8,853 nucleotides of DNA from assembly GCA_003131705.1 (NCBI GenBank), contig PKUY01000359.1:136-8988 (forward strand). Reading direction: 5' to 3'. Origin of the DNA: Acidobacteriota bacterium. GTDB lineage: Bacteria > Acidobacteriota > Terriglobia > Acidiferrales > UBA7541. The notes beneath the pieces were generated by a model. The model saw only the letters and a list, made by a program, of their open reading frames with translations. It did not search any database and had not been told where the DNA came from. The position numbers and the translations under genes were made by a program. Within the stretch, counting starts at the first letter, position 1, and each line of letters starts with the position of its first letter. Below are positions 1 to 7,109 of this stretch, piece after piece.

Positions 1-284
1 CATCCAAACACGGAGTTACCGGTCTCACCAAAGTGACTTCCCTAGACGGCCGAAAGTACGACATCGCCTGCGGTCAGATCGATATTGGAAACGCAGCGAC
101 AGAAATGGCGGAGAGAATGAAGAAAGGCGTTCCGCAAGCCAACGGCACAATCGCGCTCGAGCCCACGATGGATCCCGCAGACGTTGCGCGCGCCGTCGTG
201 TATATGGCGTCTCTCCCTCTCGACGCCAATGTCCAATTCATGACCGTCATGGCGACCAAGATGCCCTTCATCGGCCGCGGCTAA
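1..284 (+). CDS. SDR family oxidoreductase, C-terminal fragment
   Basis: This is the last ~94 residues of a short-chain dehydrogenase/reductase, an NAD(P)-dependent oxidoreductase. The frame is open to the window edge (first full codon at 3), so the Rossmann nucleotide-binding half and the catalytic Ser and Tyr lie outside. The first visible residues, [10 protein letters not shown], match the segment around the active-site Lys of the YxxxK motif, where SDRs read YxxSKHAVxGLT. Next comes a strand ending CGQIDIGNA, the usual spot for the substrate-loop entry (PG/xxI/VxT in other SDRs). The helix with [17 protein letters not shown] is the standard late SDR helix (pxDVAxxvxfLas). The protein ends with TAA at 282-284. 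The substrate cannot be told from this part. The GTG at 33 is internal, not a start. Family assignment is firm; function is unknown. Confidence 0.88.
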   Translation, partial: SKHGVTGLTKVTSLDGRKYDIACGQIDIGNAATEMAERMKKGVPQANGTIALEPTMDPADVARAVVYMASLPLDANVQFMTVMATKMPFIGRG

Positions 285-490
285 TGGTCAGTGCGCACCT
301 TGCGCAAACTCCTAATAGGATAACCGGACATCACGTGACCGTTCTCGCTGAACTCGTAGGAAGAGAAAGACAAGGTCCTGGGCGTTTCGTTCCCACTCGG
401 AGCTTGCACACTGCCTCAATGGCGGGAAGCTGTAGCTGACACGTTTTCCGGCATGTTCTCGAAAACGCGTCACTGAGCCTAATAAAATTA
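285..490. other. Spacer between SDR gene and rnpB
   Basis: No convincing gene is present. The stretch holds a small TCACGTGA palindrome at 331-338, an inverted repeat at 438-471 (listed separately) and an AT-rich patch at 480-490 just beyond the RNase P RNA 3' end. The SDR gene and rnpB converge here, so both transcripts must end in it. Confidence 0.6.
438..471. terminator. Inverted repeat, possible convergent terminator hairpin
   Basis: Arms GACACGTTTTC (438-448) and GAAAACGCGTC (461-471) pair over 11 positions with one non-Watson-Crick position, around a 12-nt loop. It lies between two convergent transcripts (SDR gene on +, rnpB on -). On the minus strand the odd position becomes a G-U wobble, which favours a role in ending the rnpB transcript. 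There is no clear U-tract on either side, so it is not a textbook intrinsic terminator; a protein-binding site is the alternative. Confidence 0.4.
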
Positions 491-1046
491 GCGGATGAGT
501 CTGTAAGCCGGATTCTGTCCGCTGCCCGACTCCGCCGGACGATTGCATTCCGGCTTCGTCGCGCAACGCGGCGATCATTCCTCTAGGCCCCGGATCGCTC
601 CGGGGCTCCAGCAGCCTACCCGAGGGTCAGAGCGCCTCGCTCTTGCGAGCCAGACGCATACGGGCTGGGCCAGCCCTCCCCTCCTATTTGGCCTTGCTCC
701 ACGCAGGGTTTTCCGTGCCCCGGATGTTGCCACCCGGGCGGTGGGCTCTTACCCCACCTTTTCACCCTTGCCAAATGCGCTCCACCGAAACAGGCAGGTC
801 CTTGGTTTTGCCGCGGACCCGCCGCCGAGGTGCAAGACACACCGGCGGTTTATTTTCTGTGGCACTTTCCGTAGCCGCGTCTCCGGAGCGCGCTTTCGCG
901 CGTCCCGTGGCGCAACCCCCTGGCGTTACCAGGCGCGTTGCCCTACCGTAGCCGGCTCTTGCGAGTTCGCTACGACTGGAGTCCGGACTTTCCTCCCGTC
1001 CGCTCCGCTTGCGCGAAACAAACCGGCGATCACCCGACTCATCCGC
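491..1046 (-). ncRNA. rnpB: RNase P RNA, bacterial type A, enlarged
   Basis: This is the catalytic RNA of ribonuclease P, which removes 5' leaders from pre-tRNAs together with RnpA. Read on the minus strand it has the conserved cores in order: GAGGAAAGTCCGGACTCC (P4 5' strand), GGTAACGCC (P8), GTGCCACAGAAAATAAACCG (P10/P11), CAAGGGTGAAA (J11/12), GGAGCAAGGCCAAATAGG (P15 loop), GGGTAGGCTGC, and ACAGAATCCGGCTTA (P4 3' strand). The ends are set by an 11-bp perfect P1 helix between 1036-1046 and 491-501. The P6 pseudoknot is visible: GGGC from 940-943 against GCCC in the P17 loop (667-670). At about 556 nt it is long for the family (usually 350-450). Extra length lies in GNRA-capped hairpins at 947-974, 889-902 and 632-657 and in an extended P12. 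Identity is certain; the exact ends are inferred from P1. Confidence 0.97.
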
Positions 1047-1054
1047 TGTTGCCG

Positions 1055-1060
1055 ATTATA
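1055..1060 (-). promoter_or_regulatory. rnpB promoter -10 box
   Basis: On the minus strand this reads TATAAT, a perfect -10 hexamer. Its downstream edge is 8 nt from the first base of the P1 helix (1046), so transcription would start at or within a few bases of the mature RNase P RNA 5' end. No good -35 hexamer sits at 16-18 nt spacing (around 1077-1083), so the promoter is supported by its position and the -10 only. Confidence 0.7.
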
Positions 1061-1124
1061 TCTCGAAACGATGCCTTTGGCTGATCGAGACGTTGTTCGT
1101 TTACATAGCTTGTCAAAAAGGGGA

Positions 1125-1155
1125 TTGACACAATGATAATTCGAACGTTTATACT
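1125..1155 (+). promoter_or_regulatory. Sigma70-type promoter, divergent from rnpB
   Basis: A perfect -35 TTGACA (1125-1130) is followed by TATACT (1150-1155), a good -10. The spacing is 19 nt, slightly long (18 if TTATAC is used). The expected start is near 1161-1163. It points away from rnpB toward the small ORFs at 1176 and 1419 and is the best-looking plus-strand promoter in the window. Confidence 0.6.
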
Positions 1156-1163
1156 GCGTCGAG

Positions 1164-1177
1164 AAAGAGATCTCTTT
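1164..1177. promoter_or_regulatory. Perfect 14-bp palindrome at predicted transcription start, candidate operator
   Basis: AAAGAGATCTCTTT is a perfect dyad covering about +2 to +15 of the predicted transcript from the promoter at 1125-1155. That is a classic position for a repressor dimer to block initiation. It also overlaps the possible TTG start at 1176. No regulator gene is visible nearby, and a 14-bp dyad can arise by chance, so the role is an inference. Confidence 0.4.
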
Positions 1178-1256
1178 GAGACAAGCTTTTGCTTTGCTGC
1201 TCTCGGCCATGCTGGTTGTTCCGATGCCAGTTTGGGCTGGCGTAAAGGCTGACTAA
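1176..1256 (+). CDS. Possible 26-residue signal-peptide leader ORF (or remnant)
   Basis: From a TTG codon this frame reads MRQAFALLLSAMLVVPMPVW followed by AGVKAD and a TAA stop (1254-1256). It has the form of a complete Sec signal peptide: positive N-terminus, hydrophobic core, and a Val-Trp-Ala cleavage-like end, with only about five residues after it. It begins roughly 14 nt after the predicted transcription start; a weak purine-rich stretch (AAAGAGA) precedes it. The frame after the stop is the same frame as the exported protein at 1419 and has no further stop until 1634. It could be a leader peptide, a secreted-protein gene broken by one stop codon, or chance. I do not recognise it and no function can be assigned. 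Confidence 0.3.
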   Translation: MRQAFALLLSAMLVVPMPVWAGVKAD

Positions 1257-1418
1257 GTCGAAATCCTTGCCTCCACCGACAATCCGCAGATGCGTGAGCA
1301 ATCCGGCTCCTTTTCGTTCCCGCAAAACAGCCAAATCCTGTTCCGATCGGACACGGAGAAGGCGCTAGCAGTCTCTTGCTCTGAAGTCACGCACAGTAGT
1401 TTTGCGAGGAAATCGAAT

Positions 1419-1634
1419 ATGCTAAAGAAAGTGGCTGTTCCTGCCATAAGCGCGGCCATTTTCACGATGGGTCTTTCGCTCTTCGCTCTGGCAATTCGTG
1501 GCCACGGCTACTCTCTTGCTGTGGAATACCGAAAAGGACAGCAAGTCGTGTTCTCCATGGGCAAGGACGTGTGTGCGCAAGACGTCAATGCTACCTCGGC
1601 CTGCACGGGGAAACCCACCGAGATATTGAAATAG
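1419..1634 (+). CDS. Small predicted exported or membrane-anchored protein, unknown
   Basis: This encodes 71 residues of unknown function. The start at 1419 is chosen because a GAGGA ribosome site (1406-1410) lies 8 nt upstream and because the resulting N-terminus is a good signal sequence or single membrane anchor: MLKK, then a hydrophobic stretch at about residues 5-25 (VAVPAISAAIFTMGLSLFAL). The frame is open upstream to an ATG at 1290, but that would bury the signal. The remainder is short and polar with two cysteines (52 and 62) that could form a disulfide outside the cytoplasm. The promoter at 1125-1155 would give it a leader of about 255 nt. It converges on ligA, with 49 bp between the two stops. 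I do not recognise the family; it may be lineage-specific or degraded. Confidence 0.5.
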   Translation: MLKKVAVPAISAAIFTMGLSLFALAIRGHGYSLAVEYRKGQQVVFSMGKDVCAQDVNATSACTGKPTEILK

Positions 1635-1683
1635 GCGCGAGACATTCCGCGCTCTGGGCCACGGTCGGGTCTCGTGTCTGTTC

Positions 1684-3732
<2,049 letters not shown>

Positions 3733-3765
3733 TCAGCGGGATGCAGTCGGTCAAAACTCAGCCGT

Positions 3766-3771
3766 ATTATA
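3766..3771 (-). promoter_or_regulatory. Possible ligA promoter -10 box
   Basis: Reads TATAAT on the minus strand, 48 nt upstream of the ligA ATG at 3717. No good -35 lies at normal spacing (around 3788-3794). A leader of about 40 nt with GAGGG before the start would result. Confidence 0.45.
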
Positions 3772-3932
3772 CAATGCGCGCTGGTTTGGAAGCTCAGGAC
3801 GGCCGATAGCCGCTGAAGGCGTTTCCTGCGATCGCTCACTTTTCGTGGAGTACCTCGCGTCGCCGATATTCGTGGGACGTTTTTGTAGCGGTCGGTCCAG
3901 CTTCACCGGACCGGGCAGCTTCCAGACTTTGT

Positions 3933-3947
3933 GGGGAAATTTTCCCC
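3933..3947. repeat. 15-bp palindrome, GGGGAAA and TTTCCCC around one base
   Basis: GGGGAAATTTTCCCC is a perfect dyad with a single central base. It sits about 215 bp upstream of ligA, in otherwise unassigned DNA. A binding site for a dimeric protein is possible; no function can be stated. Confidence 0.45.
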
Positions 3948-4095
3948 CGCAAAAAAGTCCACAGGGGCGCGCGCTTGCACTCTTGACACGCCACAGTCAG
4001 AATGGCACCCGTGAATGAACAGTCTACAATTCGTGAACAGGAAGCGGGTCCCCAGCACCCCAGGGGCGGGCCGAGGGCGAGCCTCGCACCGCGGT

Positions 4096-4125
4096 TTCTA
4101 CTCGACGATGACTGCCGAGCAGAAT
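4096..4125 (-). repeat. Palindromic REP-like element, copy 1
   Basis: This 30-bp unit matches copy 2 (4198-4227) at 27 of 30 positions and lies 102 bp from it. Its arms pair positions 1-11 with 19-29 around a 7-nt loop. On the minus strand all 11 pairs can form (two as G-U wobbles); on the plus strand those two become A-C mismatches. Strand is given as minus for that reason. It lies beyond the 3' end of tsaD and could be part of its 3' untranslated region or terminator. Confidence 0.65.
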
Positions 4126-4197
4126 GTGACGACACGGCGAGGGTCGTCGTCCCGAACGACCAACGGAAGCTCAGGGATCCCTCCAACTACGCCTCAC

Positions 4198-4227
4198 TTC
4201 TACTCGACAATGGCTGCCGAGTAGAAT
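4198..4227 (-). repeat. Palindromic REP-like element, copy 2
   Basis: This is the best copy: nine Watson-Crick pairs (TTCTACTCG with CGAGTAGAA), then one wobble and a C-G pair when read on the minus strand, around a 7-nt loop. Two of the three differences from copy 1 fall in the loop; the third turns a G-U pair into A-U on the minus strand. It begins about 80 nt past the tsaD stop. No U-tract follows, so it is not a simple intrinsic terminator. Confidence 0.65.
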
Positions 4228-4264
4228 CTCTCGCAACTGCCTGAAAACAAATAGAGTCAGACCA

Positions 4265-4279
4265 CTCTACTCGACAATG
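4265..4279 (-). repeat. Truncated third copy of the REP-like element
   Basis: This matches the first 15 bases of copy 2 at 14 positions and then diverges, leaving only a CTCG/CGAG remnant stem (4270-4273 with 4283-4286). It begins 30 nt after the tsaD stop codon. It is probably a decayed or truncated copy. Confidence 0.5.
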
Positions 4280-4309
4280 AAACGAGGGGGTGGTGCAAAC
4301 CGAATAGCC

Positions 4310-5431
4310 CTACGCGAGCGCCAGATTAGGTACGGCATTGAGCGAAAAGTCGGCGCATTCTCCTGCGAGGAAACGGGGATAACCAGCGGCGGCGATCATG
4401 GCGGCATTGTCGGTCGAAAGCGCGCGGCTGGGGAAGTAAACCTCGATATTTCGGCGCGCAGCTTCCGCCTCGAAGGTGCGACGCAGCTCGCTGTTTGCCG
4501 CCACTCCGCCGGAAACGAGAACGGTTCGTGCGCCGCGCTGATCCACTGCCGCGAGAGTGCGTCCGACAAGGTTGTCAACGACGGCACACTGAAAGCTTGC
4601 TATTAGATCGAGCGTGGCAGGACTCGAAAGGGTGCGCAATGCGTCCGCGCTACGCTCTCCGCGCGCAAGCGCCTGCCGCCGCGCTTCAATTTCAGGTTCG
4701 AGCTGTGGGTTGCGCCGCAAGTGATAGAGCACCGCGGTTTTGATTCCGCTAAAGCTGAAATCGTAAACGTTGCCGCTCATTTTCGGCTCGCCGAAGCGGA
4801 TGGCGTTCGGATTTCCGTAGGGCGCGAGGCGGTCGATAATCGGGCCGCCGGGATAGCCGAGCGCGAGCATCCTGGCGACTTTGTCGCAGGCCTCGCCTGC
4901 CGCGTCGTCGCGCGTGCCCCCGATCCTTGCGTACGAAAATCGCTCCGCGCCATTCGCGAGTTCGGACGTGACGTGGTAGATCACGGTGTGGCCGCCGGAA
5001 ACAATCAGGCACACCGCAGGCAGTTGCGGACTTCGGCCGGCGGAACTTGCCTCCAGAAACACCGCGTGCACGTGTCCTGCAAGATGATTCACCGCAATAA
5101 GAGGTTTCCCAAGCGCCTGAGCAAGCACCTTGCCGTACGTGACGCCTACCAGAAGCGCTCCGACGAGACCGGGTCCGTTCGTTACGGCGATGGCGTCGAT
5201 GTCCCGCAGAGTAACGTGAGCCTGTTCGACGGCTTCGCGGACAACCGGGACGATCTGACACAAATGCTCGCGCGAGGCGAGTTCCGGCACCACTCCACCA
5301 TACTTGCGGTGAATTTCGGTCTGCGAGGCGACGACGCTCGAAAGGATGCGCCGTCTGCCCGCGACGATGGCCGCGGCCGTCTCATCGCAGGAGGACTCGA
5401 TGCCGAGAATCAGATGTTCAGGCTCGGTCAC
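4310..5431 (-). CDS. tsaD: tRNA t6A37 threonylcarbamoyltransferase TsaD
   Basis: TsaD (YgjD/Gcp, Kae1 family) transfers threonylcarbamoyl from TC-AMP to A37 of tRNAs that read ANN codons. It works in the cytoplasm with TsaB and TsaE. The 373 residues are slightly longer than the usual ~340; the extra length includes an Arg/Ala/Glu-rich stretch at ~244-270. Visible signatures are the N-terminal ILGIESSCDETAAA (8-21), the metal-binding NHLAGH with His116 and His120, VSGGHT (144-149), the RIGGTRDDAAGEACDKVARM block (169-188), SGGVAAN (307-313) and STDNAAM with metal ligand Asp341. All key residues are present. The start is GTG at 5429-5431, set by GAGGAA five bases upstream. The partner genes tsaB and tsaE are not in this window. 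It is transcribed divergently from galU. Confidence 0.97.
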   Translation of the reverse strand: MTEPEHLILGIESSCDETAAAIVAGRRRILSSVVASQTEIHRKYGGVVPELASREHLCQIVPVVREAVEQAHVTLRDIDAIAVTNGPGLVGALLVGVTYGKVLAQALGKPLIAVNHLAGHVHAVFLEASSAGRSPQLPAVCLIVSGGHTVIYHVTSELANGAERFSYARIGGTRDDAAGEACDKVARMLALGYPGGPIIDRLAPYGNPNAIRFGEPKMSGNVYDFSFSGIKTAVLYHLRRNPQLEPEIEARRQALARGERSADALRTLSSPATLDLIASFQCAVVDNLVGRTLAAVDQRGARTVLVSGGVAANSELRRTFEAEAARRNIEVYFPSRALSTDNAAMIAAAGYPRFLAGECADFSLNAVPNLALA

Positions 5432-5446
5432 AATCGTTCCTCAATC

Positions 5447-5473
5447 TTGCCAGTAGGAGAAAATCGCTATGTT
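5447..5473 (+). promoter_or_regulatory. Possible galU promoter
   Basis: TTGCCA (5447-5452) and TATGTT (5468-5473) resemble -35 and -10 boxes with a short 15-nt spacer, in the 91-bp gap between the divergent tsaD and galU starts. The match is only moderate. Confidence 0.3.
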
Positions 5474-5480
5474 AGCATAG
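5467..5480. promoter_or_regulatory. Imperfect 14-bp palindrome in tsaD-galU divergent spacer
   Basis: CTATGTTAGCATAG is a dyad with CTATG/CATAG arms and a four-base centre, overlapping the proposed galU -10. It could be an operator acting on galU, on tsaD or on both; no regulator is visible. Confidence 0.25.
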
Positions 5481-5522
5481 GCAAGAAGGCTCGCTTCTCG
5501 GAGAGAAGGCGCTGATAAACAT

Positions 5523-6416
5523 ATGACCGGAAAAATAAAGAAGGTGCGAAAAGCCGTGCTGCCGGTGGCGGGTCTGGGCACGCGATTTCTCCCCGCGACC
5601 AAGGCTATTCCCAAGGAAATGCTCACGGTTGTGGATAAGCCGCTGATTCAGTATGCGGTGGAGGAGTGCATCGCGTCGGGGATAGAGCACGTTATCTTCG
5701 TGACCGGCAGGCGGAAGAGCGCGATCGAGGATCATTTCGATTTGGCGCCCGAGCTCGAAAGTTTCCTGATAGAGCGCGGAAAACCGGAGCATGCCAAGAT
5801 GGTTCGTGAAATCAGCGGCGGTCTGCATTTCAGCTACACGCGGCAGAGTGAGGCGCTGGGACTTGGGCACGCCGTCCTGTGCGCCGCGGAACTGGTGGGA
5901 GACGAGCCGTTCGCGGTGTTGCTGGGGGACGTGATCATGGAAGGCAAGGTTCCTGCGACGCGCGAACTTATAGATATTTACGAAGCGACTGGCGGCGGGG
6001 CGATCCATGTGGAGCGAGTGCCGCGCGAGCGCGTCCATCTCTACGGGATTATTGACGGAGTTCCCGAAGAAGGAACGCGGTTTGGAGATCGGCTTTTGCG
6101 CGTGAAAGACTTGGTTGAAAAGCCGAGCGCGGACAAGGCGCCATCGAATCTTGGCGTCACCGGGCGCTATGTGCTGCCCCCGGAAATTTTTGAATACCTT
6201 GAGAACACCAAGCCGGGAGCGGGCGGCGAAATCCAGCTGACCGACGGGCTGCGGCGATTGGCCGAAGATAACAAGCTATTCGCGTGCATTTACGACGGGA
6301 AAACGTATGACGCGGGAGACAAGCTGGGATTCCTTCAGGCGACCGTGGAGATGGGACTGAAGAATCCGAAACTGGGACCCGATTTCCGCGCGTATTTGCA
6401 GGGCCTTAAACTCTAG
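5523..6416 (+). CDS. galU: UTP--glucose-1-phosphate uridylyltransferase GalU
   Basis: GalU makes UDP-glucose and pyrophosphate from UTP and glucose-1-phosphate, supplying surface polysaccharides, glycolipids and the Leloir pathway. The 297 residues are the normal length. The nucleotidyltransferase fold is clear: the nucleotide-binding loop AGLGTRFLPATKAIPKEML (16-34), VDKPLIQYAVEE (37-48), GLGHAVLCA (113-121), metal-site Asp136 in LLGD, VEKP with Lys200, GRYVL (214-218), GEIQLTD (235-241), and YDAGDKLGF (262-270). The ATG at 5523 is the first in frame. The purine-rich GGAGAGAAGG (5500-5509) is some 13 nt upstream, farther than ideal, and its GAGAAG can pair with CTTCTC at 5494-5499. The gene converges on the FmdB gene with a 41-bp gap and no clear terminator. 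Confidence 0.97.
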   Translation: MTGKIKKVRKAVLPVAGLGTRFLPATKAIPKEMLTVVDKPLIQYAVEECIASGIEHVIFVTGRRKSAIEDHFDLAPELESFLIERGKPEHAKMVREISGGLHFSYTRQSEALGLGHAVLCAAELVGDEPFAVLLGDVIMEGKVPATRELIDIYEATGGGAIHVERVPRERVHLYGIIDGVPEEGTRFGDRLLRVKDLVEKPSADKAPSNLGVTGRYVLPPEIFEYLENTKPGAGGEIQLTDGLRRLAEDNKLFACIYDGKTYDAGDKLGFLQATVEMGLKNPKLGPDFRAYLQGLKL

Positions 6417-6457
6417 GGCTGAGCCGGGGAATCGCTCGCTGGAGAGAACTGGCGGCG

Positions 6458-6829
6458 TTACTTTTTTCTCCTCGAGGCGCCCTTATTCGAATTATCGGAG
6501 CTTGTGGACTTTGACTCCGATTTCGATTCGGCTGATTTCGATTCCCCCGATTTCTCCGATGTCTTCTCCGACTTACTATCGCCCGAGCTTTCGCCGGACG
6601 CACCGGCCGGAGCGGTGCCAGAATTTTCGCCTGACGCGGGCGCGGATTTTTTTCCGCCGTAGTCGGTCACGTACCAACCCGATCCTTTGAACTGGATCGC
6701 CGGTGCCGAGGCCATGCGCGGCGCTTTTTGGCCGCATTTTGGACACTTCTTCGTTTCCGGGGCCGATACGCTTTCGATTTTTTCGAACTGATGGCCGCAC
6801 TTCACGCACTTGTATTCGTATAACGGCAA
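6458..6829 (-). CDS. FmdB-family zinc ribbon protein with Ser/Lys/Glu-rich tail
   Basis: The N-terminal ~58 residues are a typical FmdB/CxxC_CXXC_SSSS regulatory-type zinc ribbon: MPLYEYKC, Cys8-x2-Cys11 and Cys29-x2-Cys32 as four zinc ligands, then FKGSGWYVTDY (48-58), the usual closing motif. The family's role is poorly defined (first seen with formamidase/amidase operons). Residues ~61-123 are a low-complexity, highly charged tail rich in Ser, Lys, Glu and Gly, ending in RRKK, likely disordered. The start is TTG (6827-6829) with GGAG seven to eight bases upstream. It is last in the minus-strand cluster behind the copper ATPase and the HMA-like protein, 42 bp after the latter, so co-transcription is plausible. 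The DNA of the tail is full of short near-repeats. Confidence 0.93.
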   Translation of the reverse strand: MPLYEYKCVKCGHQFEKIESVSAPETKKCPKCGQKAPRMASAPAIQFKGSGWYVTDYGGKKSAPASGENSGTAPAGASGESSGDSKSEKTSEKSGESKSAESKSESKSTSSDNSNKGASRRKK

Positions 6830-6871
6830 CGCAGAACTCCTCTCAGATCAGCGCAACGTCGAAGCCCGAAG

Positions 6872-7102
6872 TCAGGCTTGCGGAAGAACCCGGCGCAATA
6901 CCGGAATCCTCGCATCGCGCAAAACGTGCTCCAACACGGTTTCCCTCAGGCGCGACGCGTCATAATCGAAGTGCAGCCGGTTGGTTTTTTCGTCGAAGCG
7001 AAATCTCTGCAGCCCGTAAGTGTTCGCGAACTGGCCGAGCGCGCGGAACTGCTCCGGTTTGAGCCGGTCCTGCAATTCGTAGGTTACGGTCATGAATGTC
7101 AT
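6872..7102 (-). CDS. Small protein with predicted HMA-like fold, no CxxC
   Basis: This encodes 76 residues. By eye the order of predicted elements is strand (TVTYEL, 5-10), helix (KPEQFRALGQFANTYG, 15-30), strand (LQRFRFDE, 31-38), strand (RLHFDYD, 42-48), helix (LRETVLEHVLRDA, 52-64), strand (PVLRRVL, 67-73). That is the beta-alpha-beta-beta-alpha-beta plan of heavy-metal-associated domains, and FDYDASRLRETVLEHV looks like the second half of one. The MxCxxC metal site that should sit before the first helix is absent; the protein has no cysteine at all. It begins 55 bp after the stop of the copper ATPase, same strand. Start choice: ATG 7102 or ATG 7093; ribosome-site signal is weak (GAG five bases before 7102). 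It may be a metal-free accessory of the transporter. The fold is an inference; function unknown. Confidence 0.75.
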   Translation of the reverse strand: MTFMTVTYELQDRLKPEQFRALGQFANTYGLQRFRFDEKTNRLHFDYDASRLRETVLEHVLRDARIPVLRRVLPQA

Positions 7103-7109
7103 GGCGCTC

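Noticed and set aside
543..1136. A long plus-strand open frame (197 codons), with other frames on both strands, over 312-1210
   Set aside because: It overlies the RNase P RNA gene, whose conserved cores and P1 helix explain the sequence; the translation is Arg/Pro-rich without any family signature.
1637..1674. CGAGAC/GTCTCG inverted repeat between the stops of the 1419 gene and ligA as a terminator
   Set aside because: Only six paired bases with a 25-nt loop and no T-tract; too weak to call.
3983..4030. TTGACA at 3983 with TACAAT at 4025 as a promoter
   Set aside because: The spacing is 36 nt, far outside the workable range, and no gene follows on that strand.
3836..4186. Minus-strand open frame of 116 codons in the ligA-tsaD gap
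   Set aside because: Ser/Arg-rich low-quality translation with no ribosome site or recognisable domain, and it runs through repeat copy 1.
4002..4244. Plus-strand open frames of 69-80 codons over the hairpin repeats
   Set aside because: Built largely from the two repeat units (for example a repeated YSTM segment); no ribosome site, no domain. The repeats are better explained as non-coding hairpins.
4096..4279. CRISPR array
   Set aside because: Only two full repeats and one partial, with unequal spacing (102 and 67 bp), palindromic over their whole length, and no cas genes.
4721..5515. Plus-strand open frame of 264 codons opposite tsaD
   Set aside because: Antisense shadow of tsaD, whose protein has all family motifs; the opposite frame is open because of GC-rich codon bias.
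5472..6038. Minus-strand open frame of 188 codons opposite galU
   Set aside because: Antisense shadow of galU, whose motifs are complete.
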